A stretch of DNA of 8,136 bases from JBBQHX01 sp035306065 (GCA_035306065.1 DATGOL010000128.1:1-8136), one strand, 5' to 3'; positions 1 through 6,873 are shown, numbered from the stretch's first letter. Made by a program: numbers and translations. Notes: a model not told the origin generated them from the letters alone.

Positions 1-1781
1 GGCCGCTGCACGAGATCCGTACGGACCTGCCGGCCACGCTGGCGCTGGCCGTGGAGCGATCGCTGGAAAAGGACCCTGCGGACAGATGGGATAGCGCCAG
101 GGAGATGCGGGACGTACTGGACGGCGTGCTGACCGGAGAGCCGGCGGGTAGCGGTGCGCTGCGGAGTGAGCCGACGGGAGCGGGGCGCGATCTGCCATCC
201 GGTACGCCCGCCGCGTCACGAGCGACCGGGCGTTCGCCACTGGTGTTCCCCGATGCGGCGCCGGGTTCGCCAGGGAGCCCATCGTCCGTGCGCCATTCGC
301 CTAACGCAGACATTCCTCCGCCGGTCCATCCGTCGCCCCCTGTGCAAATGCAGCCGCAGTGGGGCTATGGTGAATCGGGTAGCAATGGGCCCGGGCGCGA
401 GACGCTGCCGCCGTATCCCGTGTTCCCCAGTTCAACGAATCGTGAGGCGCGGGAACAGTGGCGAAGGCAGCAGGAAGAGTGGCAGCGCGAGGTTCAGCAT
501 CGGTTGGCAACAGGTACCGGCGTTCCGGCCCCAGTGTCCCGCAAGCGTGGCCGCCAGCATGGCGGAGGCAAGGAATCGCTGGAGCGCTTTGCGGCCCGTC
601 CGCTGGAGGAGCGCTTCAGACTGTTCCGGCGAAAGGCGCTGGGCACGGTTGGCGGAATCAGCATGCTCGGATTCATCAACCTCATCACGTTCCCGTTTTT
701 CCCGTGGGCGATCTTTCCTGCCTGGGGGATGCTCAGCGGATTGTCGCCGCAGTGGCAGAATCTCAAGGCCGAGGGAGTAACGTTAGGCAATGTTCTCGAT
801 GGCAAACTACCGGCGGATATCGTGAAGGCTGACGCTGGCCGGTCGCGTACGGCGCTCACGAAGTCAGAGAAGCGCTCGCTCGATCGTGCGCGTGCACATT
901 CGTTGTGGTGGGAACGCATGCCGCAGCTGGAAAAGCGCGTACAGTCCCTGCACAGGTGGCTGGGCGCCGCTGTGCTCGTTCCCTTCGTGGGAACGATGTT
1001 CGGCGCGATGGTGGGTGAAGAGGCATTTGTGGTCATGGGTTTCATGGGCGGCGGATTCAGCGCGCTGATAGCCATGGTGAAGGCAATGAGACTGCGAAGC
1101 ATCGGGGTGCGCATGCGCAAGGTGCTGCGTCCCGGCTGGCGTGAGCGTCTGCGCCTGCTGGACCCGCGTTCGGAAGACGCAAAGCTGGAAGCGGAGGCGC
1201 GGAAGCTCGTTGCGCAGGATGTACTGGACAGCGACCAGGGAGTGGTGGTGCGGCAGTCGCTGCGCGAGCGACAGCAGATTGCCCGTGCCGTGCAACTCAT
1301 GTCCGAGGACGAGCGCGCAATGATTCCGGATGTGCTCCCCACATCCGATGCGCTCGTGGAGCGCGTGGGTGCGCTTGCGCAGGCACTGCACCGGCTGGAG
1401 CTGGAGATGCCTCACGATATGCTGGGTTCGCTGGAAGGGCGCTTCAGAGACCTGGACCGCGCGCCCTCCGGCGCGGACACGGAACGCCGCCGGTCGCTGC
1501 TTGAACGGCAGCGAGCAACGCTCAAGGAACTGGAGGACCGTCGCGTTCAGGTTGGCGGCCAGTTGGACAGCGCACTGCTCGTTCTGCAGCAGATGAAGCT
1601 GGACCTGTTACGCCTCCGCTCGGCCGGATTCCAGTCGGCGCTCACTTCCGTGACGAGTGCCACGCAGGAAGCACGTGCGCTCTCTCTGGACATTGGCCGA
1701 GTGCTCGACGCGGGTGAAGAGCTCGACGACCACCTCAGGCGCAGTGAGCTGGAGGGTAGTCCGCTCAAGGATCCAGATTGA
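1..1781 (+). CDS. Ser/Thr protein kinase, C-terminal part, with membrane segments and coiled-coil tail (5' partial)
   Basis: The reading frame is open from base 3 with no stop, so the start lies outside the window; 592 residues are visible. Residues 1-44 look like the last helices of a Hanks-type kinase domain: a short helix containing LEKDPADRW, whose Arg is the conserved subdomain XI residue, then AREM. The catalytic loop and ATP site are upstream and unseen. Next come a Pro/Gly/Ser-rich linker (about 45-145), a Trp/Gln/Arg-rich charged helix (about 146-167), and a basic stretch. A hydrophobic hairpin (about 212-247, FINLITFPFFPWAIFPAWG) resembles the 2TM domain found on many bacterial proteins. 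A second hydrophobic pair lies at about 318-361. The last 210 residues are charged and heptad-like, probably coiled coil. The protein should sit in the inner membrane and phosphorylate Ser/Thr on unknown targets. Its stop overlaps the next gene's start, so the two are probably co-expressed. Kinase assignment is firm in style but based on a short tail; the 2TM match is inference. Confidence 0.8.
   Translation, partial: PLHEIRTDLPATLALAVERSLEKDPADRWDSAREMRDVLDGVLTGEPAGSGALRSEPTGAGRDLPSGTPAASRATGRSPLVFPDAAPGSPGSPSSVRHSPNADIPPPVHPSPPVQMQPQWGYGESGSNGPGRETLPPYPVFPSSTNREAREQWRRQQEEWQREVQHRLATGTGVPAPVSRKRGRQHGGGKESLERFAARPLEERFRLFRRKALGTVGGISMLGFINLITFPFFPWAIFPAWGMLSGLSPQWQNLKAEGVTLGNVLDGKLPADIVKADAGRSRTALTKSEKRSLDRARAHSLWWERMPQLEKRVQSLHRWLGAAVLVPFVGTMFGAMVGEEAFVVMGFMGGGFSALIAMVKAMRLRSIGVRMRKVLRPGWRERLRLLDPRSEDAKLEAEARKLVAQDVLDSDQGVVVRQSLRERQQIARAVQLMSEDERAMIPDVLPTSDALVERVGALAQALHRLELEMPHDMLGSLEGRFRDLDRAPSGADTERRRSLLERQRATLKELEDRRVQVGGQLDSALLVLQQMKLDLLRLRSAGFQSALTSVTSATQEARALSLDIGRVLDAGEELDDHLRRSELEGSPLKDPD
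1767..1771 (+). promoter_or_regulatory. Ribosome binding site AAGGA for the DUF4015-type lipoprotein
   Basis: AAGGA lies inside the last codons of the kinase gene, six bases before the TTG at 1778. It supports the TTG as the start and a TTGA stop/start overlap. The in-frame ATG at 1814 has only a weak upstream AGGCAG. Confidence 0.5.
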
Positions 1782-3310
1782 CAGAAGAGCGCGCTAACGT
1801 GCCAGGCAGCCCGATGTCCTCATCCAGACGTGCTTCCGTGCGACGCCTGTCGCTCAGTGTCTCGACCGTTTTGGCGGTAGGGATGCTGCTTCTGGCGTGT
1901 GGTGGTGACGCATCGCCGGGTGCAGCTGGTGAGGATGGTTCTCCGGCTGCGTCGTCAGGCGGTGGCGGCAGCAGCGTTGCGGACGGTGGTCACGCTTCGG
2001 GCGCAGATGCGACCGGCGAGAGCAACGGGGGCGATTCCCGCGATGCGAACGGCTCGGGTGATGAAAGCGCCGGCGGGCCTCGTGATCCTGGCGGTGGCGG
2101 CGATGGCAGCAGTGGCAGCCAGCCGACTCTCCCGTTCGCCACAACTGCGCCGCAGAACAGTGCTGCGGATTCCATGCGTCGCGGTCTCTTTCCGCGCATG
2201 GCAACTCCGGACACCATTCGTGGCCTTTACGTGAACCGCTGGGCCGCGATAGGCAGCCGCATGTGGCAGCTTGCGGACCTCGCGCAGCGCTCCGAGGTGA
2301 ACGCGCTGGTGATAGACGTGAAGGATGATCGCGGCCTCATGCTCTATCGGTCCGAGGTTCCGCTCGCTCGGGAAATTGGTGCTGACACAGTTCAGCCGAT
2401 GAGCGATCGCAGGCTCGCCGCACTGCTCGACACGCTTCGCAAGCGCAACATCTATCCGATTGCGCGCATCGTGGTGGTGAAGGATCCGCTGCTGGCCGAG
2501 CATCGTGAATCGTGGGCTATCCGCAGGCGTGATGACACGACTCGCGCGTGGCTGGACAGGAGTGGAAAGCCCTGGCTGGATCCGCACCAGCCTGGAGTCT
2601 GGGACTACGCCGTAGACATCGCGCGTGAGGCGGTGAAGCTGGGCTTTGCGGAAGTTCAGCTGGACTACGTTCGATTCCCCGACGAACGCCGGATGGCGGC
2701 CGAAACTACCTACCCGCTGGCGGCAGGGCGCAGGAGGGCCCAAGTGATTCGGGAGATGCTGGGGATTACGCGTGATTCGCTCCGCGAACTGGGTGTGCCG
2801 ATAACCGCAGACGTATTCGGCCTAACCGGCACGGACACCACGGACATGGGAATCGGGCAGCACTGGGAGTCGTTCATAGACCAGGTGGACGTGGTGCTCC
2901 CGATGATGTACCCCTCGCATTATGCGCCCGGCACGTACGGCATCTCGAATCCTAACGCGAATCCCTACACCACCATTGATCGGGGCCTGAAGGACATCAT
3001 CGCGCGTACGCGGGGCATCGAGGGCGCTGCACGGGTGATTCCGTGGTACCAGGACTTCACGCTGGGCGCACCGCGATACGGGGCGGAGCAGGTGCGGGCG
3101 CAGATACAGGCGGGCTATGACAACGGCTTCCCTGACTGGATCCTCTGGAATCCGGGGAGCAGGTACACTACAGAGGCTCTACTGAGTACTGGAGTACGGA
3201 GTAGGGGCGCAGGTACGGCGGTAGACAGTATTTCAGTAGACAGTACAGAGCTTCGTGCGGGGTCGCCGGACTCGCTTCCGGTCAGGCGGCGCCAGGCGGG
3301 GGGCGGCTAG
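1778..3310 (+). CDS. Lipoprotein with putative glycoside hydrolase (DUF4015-type) domain
   Basis: The 510-residue product begins with a basic N-region (RRASVRR), a hydrophobic stretch and a lipobox LLAC, so Cys41 should be lipidated after signal peptidase II cleavage. Residues 42-118 are a low-complexity Gly/Ser/Asp/Ala linker that would hold the domain away from the membrane. Residues 145-462 look like the putative glycosyl hydrolase family DUF4015 (a TIM-barrel-type fold in family descriptions). Supporting motifs are IRGLYVNRW (147-155), VIDVKDDRG (178-186), EVQLDYVRFP (292-301), ADVFG (344-348), MMYPSHY (376-382), PWYQDF (422-427) and WILWNP (454-459). Asp296 and the acidic pair in VKDD are plausible active-site residues, but no catalytic residue is established. 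The last 45 residues are a low-complexity tail. TTG at 1778 has a good Shine-Dalgarno and overlaps the kinase stop; ATG at 1814 would still leave a complete signal peptide. Likely role is binding or cleaving an envelope or extracellular polysaccharide; the substrate is unknown. Confidence 0.85.
   Translation: MTEERANVPGSPMSSSRRASVRRLSLSVSTVLAVGMLLLACGGDASPGAAGEDGSPAASSGGGGSSVADGGHASGADATGESNGGDSRDANGSGDESAGGPRDPGGGGDGSSGSQPTLPFATTAPQNSAADSMRRGLFPRMATPDTIRGLYVNRWAAIGSRMWQLADLAQRSEVNALVIDVKDDRGLMLYRSEVPLAREIGADTVQPMSDRRLAALLDTLRKRNIYPIARIVVVKDPLLAEHRESWAIRRRDDTTRAWLDRSGKPWLDPHQPGVWDYAVDIAREAVKLGFAEVQLDYVRFPDERRMAAETTYPLAAGRRRAQVIREMLGITRDSLRELGVPITADVFGLTGTDTTDMGIGQHWESFIDQVDVVLPMMYPSHYAPGTYGISNPNANPYTTIDRGLKDIIARTRGIEGAARVIPWYQDFTLGAPRYGAEQVRAQIQAGYDNGFPDWILWNPGSRYTTEALLSTGVRSRGAGTAVDSISVDSTELRAGSPDSLPVRRRQAGGG
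3184..3245 (+). repeat. Low-complexity GAGTAC / GTAGACAGTA direct repeats at the 3' end of the lipoprotein gene
   Basis: GAGTA occurs three times at 3184, 3192 and 3199 (twice as GAGTAC). GTAGACAGTA is then repeated exactly at 3221-3230 and 3236-3245, a 15-base period that encodes two VDS motifs. The repeats lie after the last recognisable motif of the enzyme domain, so they probably form a dispensable tail. Confidence 0.6.
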
Positions 3311-3351
3311 CGCGTCAGACGGCACCGGGCGCGCGGGGGCGGCCTCTCGCG

Positions 3352-3672
3352 TCAGGCGTCGTCCAGTTCCTCGATACGCATTTCGAACTCCGACGCAAGG
3401 CTCGGGTGGCCATGCTGCGTCGCCTTTCGTGCGCCGGTCTCCAGTGCCTCACGCGCCGCTGCGGTGTCGCCCTGTCTCTCCAGTATGTCGGCCAGTCGCC
3501 CCCAGCCATTGCCTTCGTCCTCATGCGACGTCAGGTACTCGCGCAGATGCTCTCCCGCCTCATCCCACAACTGCGCCTTCATCAGCTCATTCGCCAGGCC
3601 GAAGCGCGCTGCAGCGTTGGTCGGGTTACGGCGAACCATGTCACGAAGAGTGTCCAGTCGGCTGGTCGTCAT
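3352..3672 (-). CDS. Small TPR-repeat protein
   Basis: The 106-residue protein has no signal peptide or membrane segment. Residues 18-51 form one TPR-like helix pair (AARFGLANELMKAQLWDEAGE, with the usual small residues and the W-D-E-A pattern). Residues 52-85 form a second (GWGRLADILERQGDTAAARE). A last amphipathic helix (about 90-104) could cap the array. TPR proteins are scaffolds for protein-protein contact, so no enzymatic role is expected. The ATG overlaps the stop of the upstream hydrolase as ATGA, which implies translational coupling and suggests the two products are made together. A GGAG lies 11 bases upstream within the hydrolase gene. The gene converges on the lipoprotein gene with 41 bases between the two stops and no clear terminator. 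Confidence 0.85.
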   Translation of the reverse strand: MTTSRLDTLRDMVRRNPTNAAARFGLANELMKAQLWDEAGEHLREYLTSHEDEGNGWGRLADILERQGDTAAAREALETGARKATQHGHPSLASEFEMRIEELDDA

Positions 3673-4490
3673 CTCTCAAGCAGCTCCATCAGGATTGCGC
3701 TCACCATCTCCGGAGCCTCCTCCGGAGCAAAATGAGCGATGTTTTTTAGCGGATGGGCGGTGGCGCCCCTGATGTCCCTTGCCAGTCTTTCACCGGTGGC
3801 GGGGCGCAGCAGCGGGTCTTCCTCACCCCATAATACCGCTGCCGGCATTGAAATCTCGCCGAGGTGTCGGGCGAGTGACACGGTGTCGGCAGGGTCCAGT
3901 TGAACCAGGTGCGCGAGCAGCGCCTCGCGTCCCTCATCGCCGCCGAACTGACGCAGGTAGATATCGGCTGAAAGGGCAGCCCGATCCGCTCGGGCGAAGC
4001 CGCGCTGCATCTCGCGCTTGAGCAGGGCCACCAGCCAGTCTGCGGGCAGAGATCTCGTAACCGGCAGCATCGCTCGCGCCACCCGCACTTCGCTCGGCGG
4101 CCAGTCCCGGTAGCCGACCGAGCTGATCAGCCCGAGCCCGGCCACCCGTTCGGGCTTCCGGACTGCCATCAGCTGGGCTACACCTCCGCCCACCTCGTGC
4201 CCCACGACCACCGCCTTCTGCACGTGGAGCTCGTTCAGAAGTTCGATCGCCCGGTCGGCGTGCCCGCGGAGGTTTACCGGGTGTGTCCCCGGGCGGTCGC
4301 TTCGGCCGAAGCCGAGGAGGTCCATCACGATCACGCGCCGCCTCGCCGCGATCAGGGGGGCGACGTCCCTCCACAGGTGCGATGACGTGGCGAAGCCATG
4401 CAGGAGAAGCACAGGTGGCTCGGGCCCGCGTCGTCCCGACGCGTAGTAGTAGAGCCTCGCCCCCTCGATTTCCAGAAACTCTCCGCGCAT
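3669..4490 (-). CDS. Alpha/beta hydrolase fold protein with Glu at the nucleophile position
   Basis: The 273-residue length fits a single-domain alpha/beta hydrolase. Visible parts in order are the oxyanion-hole motif LLLHGF (28-33), MDLLGFGRSDRP (56-67), the nucleophile elbow VVGHEVGGG (95-103), a helical cap (about 125-205), the acid-residue loop WGEEDPLLRP (Asp225), and the catalytic-His loop IAHFAPEEAP (His253). Relatives with GHDxGGG elbows use Asp as nucleophile (haloalkane dehalogenase and epoxide hydrolase types), and esterases use Ser. Here the residue is Glu99, codon GAG, on the minus strand at 4196-4194. Acid and His are kept, so the protein may be an unusual hydrolase or a non-hydrolytic member. 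The ATG at 4490 gives the usual N-terminus ending in the first beta strand (FLEIEGARLYYYASG). It is the first gene of a two-gene unit with the TPR protein and has a dyad just upstream. The substrate cannot be told from sequence. Confidence 0.9.
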   Translation of the reverse strand: MRGEFLEIEGARLYYYASGRRGPEPPVLLLHGFATSSHLWRDVAPLIAARRRVIVMDLLGFGRSDRPGTHPVNLRGHADRAIELLNELHVQKAVVVGHEVGGGVAQLMAVRKPERVAGLGLISSVGYRDWPPSEVRVARAMLPVTRSLPADWLVALLKREMQRGFARADRAALSADIYLRQFGGDEGREALLAHLVQLDPADTVSLARHLGEISMPAAVLWGEEDPLLRPATGERLARDIRGATAHPLKNIAHFAPEEAPEMVSAILMELLER

Positions 4491-4501
4491 ACGGGCTCAG
4501 C

Positions 4502-4516
4502 TCCGCACGGTGCGGA
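4502..4516. promoter_or_regulatory. Perfect 7-1-7 inverted repeat upstream of the minus-strand hydrolase
   Basis: TCCGCAC and GTGCGGA are exact reverse complements separated by one G. The dyad ends 11 bases before the hydrolase ATG, and its proximal arm includes the GGAG that could serve as ribosome binding site. It could be an operator for a dimeric repressor, or simply a short hairpin if transcribed. No regulator gene is adjacent. Confidence 0.4.
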
Positions 4517-4667
4517 ACGTCGGAAGCTCGGGATCAGTTCGGGTGGCAGGCTGTTTCATACAACAGGGATGATGATGAAATGGGCGGCCAAGGGGCAAGG
4601 GAGATGCTGAGTCCGGGGTGAATTACGTGCCGCGCATACAGAAACAGGGGTGTTTGGCCCCATCCGA

Positions 4668-4696
4668 CTGGCGTCTTCCGCCAAACATGCTATCGT
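4668..4696 (+). promoter_or_regulatory. Possible promoter for the toroid-like protein gene
   Basis: TATCGT at 4691-4696 is preceded by TGC (4688-4690), which resembles an extended -10. A weak -35 candidate (CTGGCG, 4668-4673) sits 17 bases upstream. Transcription would start near 4702, upstream of the GTG at 4764 but downstream of the GTG at 4650. The rest of the 4491-4763 gap shows no gene. Confidence 0.3.
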
Positions 4697-4763
4697 TTGC
4701 GCGATCCCTCCGACCCCGGTATCGGTGTCGGAACGGCGCAAGACACCCAGTTCCGTCCGAATA

Positions 4764-5912
4764 GTGAGCGTTCCGCTGTCACCCACAGAGTTCCCGACGT
4801 CGCCGCAGGCCCCGACGCCGCCCGAGCCAGCCCCTGAGGTGAAGGTGCCGCTTTCGTGGCTGCTGGAGCACGCCGCGCCGCCCATCAAGTATCGTGCGCT
4901 CACGGAGATCGCGGCGCTTCCTGCCAGCTCGGCAGCTGATTTCGAGGCGATGCACCTGGCTTATCCACCGGCGTTGAGGCTGGCACTCGGCCATGCCTGG
5001 GACGGTAGTGGAGCGGGCGGGATGCTCGCCGTCCCCACCGAGAAGCAGGGGATCGAGGCGGCAGGCACCATTCTCGCCGCGCGTCGGTTGCTGGAGTACG
5101 GCTGGTCGCGCGAAACGCCGCCGCTGGACCGGGCGCGCCGCTTTCTCTTCAGGCTGCTCGCCGAAGATGAAGATCCTGCGTTCCTCTACGATCTGGCCGA
5201 GGAATATGGCAGGAACGACGCGCTGATTTCGCACGGGCGATCGCTTCTTCGCGAGGCTGCCGGGGCCGCGCTGGCCCAGGCGGGCTACGAGGCGGATCCG
5301 CGCCTTCGTGGTGCTGCCGCCAGGGCAATGGATCGGCTGCGGGACTTCCTGTTCTCACCACTGGCGGAAAATCCGTGGGTAGGACTTGGAGTGTCTCGCG
5401 CGCTGAACGAAGACGCCGCACCTCCTTCCATGCACCTGCTCGTGATGCTCGCACACATGCCGGTATTCCGGCTGGAGCATCACGACACCATGGAGGAGCT
5501 GTTCGCGTACCTCAGCCGCCCGATGCCGAAGTGGGAGTCGCGCCAGCACGTTGGTGAAGAGTTCGTTCCCACTCCGCAGCTGATGCTGGGCGACCCGATT
5601 CCGCACAAGCCTGCCATGGGTGCAGACCTTCCCGGTGCGCTCCTGTGGCTGGAGACGATGGCTCGACTCGGCTTCCTGCAACGGCATGAAGCATGGTCGA
5701 AGCTGCTGGATCGTTTCCTGGACGAACGCGATCGCCACGGGGTTTGGCGCGGCGGGCGAGCCGGTTCGGTGCCACCGGCGCCGGATCAGGCATCGGTCTG
5801 GCCCGTCTATCCGCTCGAGGCCACGCAGGAAGAGGAGACTCGATGGACCGACATAACCTTCCGTCTGGCGCTGATCGCCGTTCAGGCGGGCAGGCCGCTC
5901 GAGATCGGTTGA
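4764..5912 (+). CDS. Conserved-looking hypothetical protein, possible alpha/alpha-toroid (prenyltransferase/squalene-cyclase-like) fold
   Basis: From the GTG at 4764 the product has 382 residues. It has no signal peptide, and after a Pro-rich N-terminus (about 1-28) it is mostly helical. WLLEHAAPPIKYRALTEI (32-49) and a C-terminal DRHGVW (323-328) followed by WPVYPLE (346-352) and RWTDITFRLALI (360-371) recall bacterial proteins with squalene-cyclase/prenyltransferase-type helical repeats, which often begin with a WLLE-x-x-PxxxYR motif. I see no cyclase DxDD motif, so enzyme activity is not supported. The frame stays open back to a GTG at 4650, but bases 4650-4763 have mixed third-position GC and a promoter-like element. 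Bases from 4764 have strongly GC-biased third positions, hence this start; no good Shine-Dalgarno is visible at either. The alpha/beta hydrolase begins 16 bases after the stop, so they probably form an operon. The fold call is tentative; existence of the gene is firm. Confidence 0.75.
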   Translation: MSVPLSPTEFPTSPQAPTPPEPAPEVKVPLSWLLEHAAPPIKYRALTEIAALPASSAADFEAMHLAYPPALRLALGHAWDGSGAGGMLAVPTEKQGIEAAGTILAARRLLEYGWSRETPPLDRARRFLFRLLAEDEDPAFLYDLAEEYGRNDALISHGRSLLREAAGAALAQAGYEADPRLRGAAARAMDRLRDFLFSPLAENPWVGLGVSRALNEDAAPPSMHLLVMLAHMPVFRLEHHDTMEELFAYLSRPMPKWESRQHVGEEFVPTPQLMLGDPIPHKPAMGADLPGALLWLETMARLGFLQRHEAWSKLLDRFLDERDRHGVWRGGRAGSVPPAPDQASVWPVYPLEATQEEETRWTDITFRLALIAVQAGRPLEIG

Positions 5913-5928
5913 AGGCCGTTGCCACGGG

Positions 5929-6831
5929 ATGGATACTGACAAGGCACCTCCGGCCGACGGGTGGTGGCCGAACGGTGTACACGGCATCAGCAGCCGAATG
6001 GTGCACGTTGAGCCGGGAGTACGAATAAGACTGATTGAAGCAGGCCCGCCGGACGGTGCGCCGGCTGTCCTGCTGCACGGTTGGGCCTGCTCTGCATACA
6101 GCTACCGTTTTCTGATCCCTGAACTCGCCGGCGCGGGCTTTCGAGTGTACGTGCCCGATCTCATGGGGCACGGTTTCAGTGACAAGCCCAGGGCGGCTGC
6201 CAGTTATTCGTCCGAGATCCTCGAGAACCACGCAGCCGCCATAATTCGAATGGCAGCCGGAGACAGGAAACCGTTCGTGGCAGGGCACTCAATGGGTGGT
6301 GGCCTGGTACTAAAACTCGCACTGAAGAACCCGGAGTGGTTTCGCGCCATGGCGTTGATCGCCCCCGTAGGGTTGGGGCGGGTGCCGGTATCGGCTCTGG
6401 CGAAGTGGATGTCGCCCTCGGCTATGGACTCAGTTCTGCCGAAGCTCGTGAAACGCCCCATGCTGTCGCTGGTGATGTCGCTGGTGCGGGGAAGCGGCCC
6501 CGGATACGAGGAGCATGAGTTGGATGAGTACTGGGCTCCCACGGCCGATCCGAATTTCCTGCCGGCGCTGAGATCCATTCTGCACTCGTTGAACTGGTCT
6601 CCTGTTGCTCCTGAGCAGCTGGCGCAGTGCGGGACGCCCACGCTCGTGATACAGGGGGAGCAGGATCGCCTGGTTCGTACGATGCCGCCCGAATGGCAGG
6701 GGTGGCGTGTGCTGGAAAAGGCTGGTGCGGAACTTGTTAAGGTGCCGGGAGCAGGCCATGTGGTTCATGAGGAGCGACCGCAGCTCGTACGGGACCGCGT
6801 ACTGGCGTTTGCCAGGCGCACGATGCAGTAG
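5929..6831 (+). CDS. Alpha/beta hydrolase with canonical Ser-Asp-His triad
   Basis: The 300-residue protein carries the full alpha/beta hydrolase set. It has LLHGWACS (48-55) for the oxyanion hole, PDLMGHGFSDKP (76-87), the nucleophile elbow AGHSMGGG (118-125) with Ser121, a helical cap (about 150-225), QGEQDRLV (242-249) with Asp246, and GAGHVVHEERP (274-284) with His277. No signal peptide is present, so it should be cytoplasmic. The family cleaves esters, amides, epoxides or C-C bonds; nothing here fixes the substrate. The ATG at 5929 follows a GAAGG at 5911-5915 with a rather long 13-base spacing. An ATG at 5998 would remove a 23-residue N-terminal extension (Trp/Gly/Pro-rich) and still keep the fold, so the start is uncertain. 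It is 16 bases downstream of the toroid-like gene and probably co-transcribed. It is clearly different from the Glu99 hydrolase nearby, so the two are not a recent duplication. Confidence 0.9.
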   Translation: MDTDKAPPADGWWPNGVHGISSRMVHVEPGVRIRLIEAGPPDGAPAVLLHGWACSAYSYRFLIPELAGAGFRVYVPDLMGHGFSDKPRAAASYSSEILENHAAAIIRMAAGDRKPFVAGHSMGGGLVLKLALKNPEWFRAMALIAPVGLGRVPVSALAKWMSPSAMDSVLPKLVKRPMLSLVMSLVRGSGPGYEEHELDEYWAPTADPNFLPALRSILHSLNWSPVAPEQLAQCGTPTLVIQGEQDRLVRTMPPEWQGWRVLEKAGAELVKVPGAGHVVHEERPQLVRDRVLAFARRTMQ

Positions 6832-6855
6832 AGATGAAGCAGGGCAGATTCATTT

Positions 6856-6873
6856 CTGCACCTCGCGGTGCAG
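6856..6873 (+). other. Perfect 7-bp stem hairpin with TCGC loop after the hydrolase gene
   Basis: CTGCACC and GGTGCAG pair perfectly around a four-base TCGC loop, 24 bases after the hydrolase stop. No T-run follows, so it is not a standard intrinsic terminator. It could slow or end transcription, protect the mRNA 3' end, or regulate the next gene, which starts 55 bases later. The remainder of 6832-6928 shows no gene. Confidence 0.4.

Noticed and set aside
494..1342. Long minus-strand open frame (282 codons) opposite the kinase
   Set aside because: It is rich in Ser/Arg/Thr with no recognisable domain, and it lies opposite a well-supported gene. High GC produces such antisense frames by chance.
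1955..2743. Minus-strand open frame (262 codons) opposite the lipoprotein gene
   Set aside because: It crosses the linker and enzyme domain of a well-supported gene, shows no motif, and has His/Arg/Ala-rich shadow composition.
3255..3749. Plus-strand 164-codon frame opposite the TPR gene
   Set aside because: Arg/Pro/His-rich shadow translation; the minus strand has a clear TPR protein with a coupled start.
5512..6288. Minus-strand open frame (258 codons) across the toroid-like and hydrolase genes
   Set aside because: It spans the boundary of two convincing plus-strand genes and has no domain or ribosome binding site.
3669..6831. The two alpha/beta hydrolases as a recent tandem duplication
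   Set aside because: Apart from the family motifs, their cap regions, lengths and nucleophile residues differ, so they are distant members of the superfamily.
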